The position numbers were made by a program, and so were the translations under genes. The notes beneath the pieces are model-generated. The model was given only the letters and a program-made list of their open reading frames with translations. It made no database searches and was not told where the DNA came from. A stretch of 23,533 nt of DNA from Planctomycetaceae bacterium. Its GTDB lineage: Bacteria > Planctomycetota > Phycisphaerae > SM23-33. Below are positions 22,435 through 23,533 of the stretch, in pieces. Location: the NCBI GenBank assembly GCA_021371965.1, contig JAJFVE010000075.1, positions 1 to 23,533 of the forward strand, read 5' to 3'. Every line of letters begins with the position of its first letter. Position 1 is the first letter of the stretch.

Positions 22435-23533
22435 ATGGCAATGCCCGACAAAGACCGCAAGATCGTTCGCGACCTGGCCGCACAGGTGGCCGCGATCGCC
22501 GCCGACCCGATCCAGCAGCAGACCATCGACCTGTGGAAGCGTCATAATGCGATGCAGAAGACCCGCCCCCCGATGCTGCTGTACGATGGAACCGGCCACG
22601 AGACCGGCAACCGCTATCCGCTGCAATGCACCGACGATTTCGCCCGCGGGCAGGAGGCGGGCCTGCGCGGGCAGATCTACCACTGGGAGCACATGCGCGA
22701 CGACCACGTCTGGCGGGCGAAGATCGAGTGCGACATCAAGATCGACTGCACGCCGATGGGCCTGAGCGAAAAGTCCACTCGGCCGGACCACCAGTTCGGT
22801 TCGCGGCAGTTTCACGAGGCGCTGCACGACGACGCCGACCCGTCGAGCATCCCCGACCCGGTCGTGACCGTCGACTGGGAGACGACCAACCGCCGCTTCG
22901 AACAATTGTCCGAGCTCTACGACGGCATTCTCGAAGTCTACAAAAACGGCGTGTGGGTTCACTGGTTCGCGCCGCTGGATTTGTTCATCACCGTGCGAGG
23001 GATCGAGCAGCTCATGCTCGACATGATCGACCGCCCCGAGTGGGTGCATGGCTGGCTGCGCCGCTTCGCCGACTGGGAGATCAGCCGCCTCAAGCAGTGC
23101 GAGAAGCTCGGCGTGATGACGCTCAACAACGACGCCAGGTTCGTCGGCTCTGGCGGCGAAGGCTGGACCGATGAGCTGCCGCTGAAGGACTTCAACGGCA
23201 CCGTGCGCATGAAGGATCAGTGGGGCCATGCGGCCGCCCAGATCTTCTCGGAAGTCTCGCCGGCAATGCACGAGGAGTTCGCCCTGCAGTACGAGGCGCC
23301 GTTCCTGAACCTGTTCGGCCTCAAGTGCTACGGCTGCTGCGAGCCGCTGCATCACAAGGTGGACGTGATTCTCAAGCACGTTCCGGACCTGCGGCGCCTG
23401 AGCATGAGCCCCCGCGCCGACGCCTTCCGCGGCGCCGCCGCCCTGGGCGGCCGGGCGATCTTCTCGTACAAGCCCAACCCCGCCGACATGAGCATGGAGC
23501 ACTGGGACGTGGGGATTCTGCGCGCCCGCCTCA
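22435..23533 (+). CDS. URO-D-like protein, second subfamily, 3' end cut by the window
   Basis: An open frame of 366 residues that runs off the window. The start MAMPDKDRK at 22435 has TGGAGG 8 bases upstream; the next ATG at 22441 would be too far. The superfamily layout is visible: WEHMRDDHVW and EVYKNGVWVHWFAPLD in the N-terminal half, then MLDMIDRPEWVHGWL and QIFSEVSPAMHEEFALQYE (269-287), a common URO-D-family strand and helix. Next comes LKCYGCCEPL with Cys298, Cys301 and Cys302, where MtaA/MtbA-type methyltransferases place zinc ligands. This suggests a thiol or methyl-transfer enzyme rather than HemE. It differs clearly from the URO-D-like protein at 11219-12289. It diverges from the glycan run, and no corrinoid-binding protein is seen. 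Cytoplasmic; substrate unknown. Confidence 0.82.
   Translation, partial: MAMPDKDRKIVRDLAAQVAAIAADPIQQQTIDLWKRHNAMQKTRPPMLLYDGTGHETGNRYPLQCTDDFARGQEAGLRGQIYHWEHMRDDHVWRAKIECDIKIDCTPMGLSEKSTRPDHQFGSRQFHEALHDDADPSSIPDPVVTVDWETTNRRFEQLSELYDGILEVYKNGVWVHWFAPLDLFITVRGIEQLMLDMIDRPEWVHGWLRRFADWEISRLKQCEKLGVMTLNNDARFVGSGGEGWTDELPLKDFNGTVRMKDQWGHAAAQIFSEVSPAMHEEFALQYEAPFLNLFGLKCYGCCEPLHHKVDVILKHVPDLRRLSMSPRADAFRGAAALGGRAIFSYKPNPADMSMEHWDVGILRARL

Noticed and set aside
22417..23502. 361-residue minus-strand frame opposite the last gene
   Set aside because: The plus strand here shows URO-D-like motifs and a well-spaced ribosome-binding site; the minus frame is its shadow.

Overview
This is a GC-rich bacterial window whose genes run mostly on the minus strand. 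It reads like an accessory carbohydrate-degradation locus of a Planctomycetota/Lentisphaerota-type bacterium, perhaps class Phycisphaerae. That placement is an inference from the gene families (DUF5703/GH95-like enzymes, several URO-D-like proteins, a giant secreted MG/Ig-like protein) and from spacers packed with palindromic and heptanucleotide repeats. No rRNA, tRNA, CRISPR array, transposase, transporter or regulator gene is visible.

Layout. 1-150: inverted-repeat spacer. 163-933 (-): hydroxypyruvate-isomerase-like TIM-barrel sugar isomerase. 934-1316: gene-free spacer with a palindromic element and a tetranucleotide tract. 1317-7643 (-): 2108-residue secreted protein resembling alpha-2-macroglobulins but without the thioester motif. 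7834-9990 (-): DUF5703/GH95-like glycosidase. It diverges from 10124-10978 (+), a PHP-domain phosphoesterase; a 25-bp dyad lies between them. A 191-bp hairpin array then separates the PHP gene from a five-gene minus-strand run read from 22270 down to 11219: a 1520-residue glycosidase-esterase fusion, a GH20/GH67-like enzyme, an L-fucose/L-arabinose-isomerase-family protein, a GH51-like protein lacking the usual acid/base glutamate, and a URO-D-like protein. Divergent from this run, at 22435 and cut by the window end, is a second URO-D-like protein of a different subfamily.

Working model (inference). The fusion enzyme and the giant protein carry signal peptides. The DUF5703, GH51-like and GH20-like enzymes and the isomerases do not. 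This suggests deacylation and partial hydrolysis outside the cytoplasm, followed by cytoplasmic breakdown of imported oligosaccharides to pentose or 6-deoxyhexose units that the isomerase feeds into central metabolism. The URO-D-like proteins may transfer methyl groups, possibly from O-methylated sugars, but no corrinoid protein is present to support this.

The most unusual signal is non-coding. Two hairpin arrays of 191 and 190 bp share the same order of six hairpins, yet their stems differ by compensated base changes. Four other sites carry tandem heptamers of four unrelated sequences, one of them inside the 5' end of a gene.
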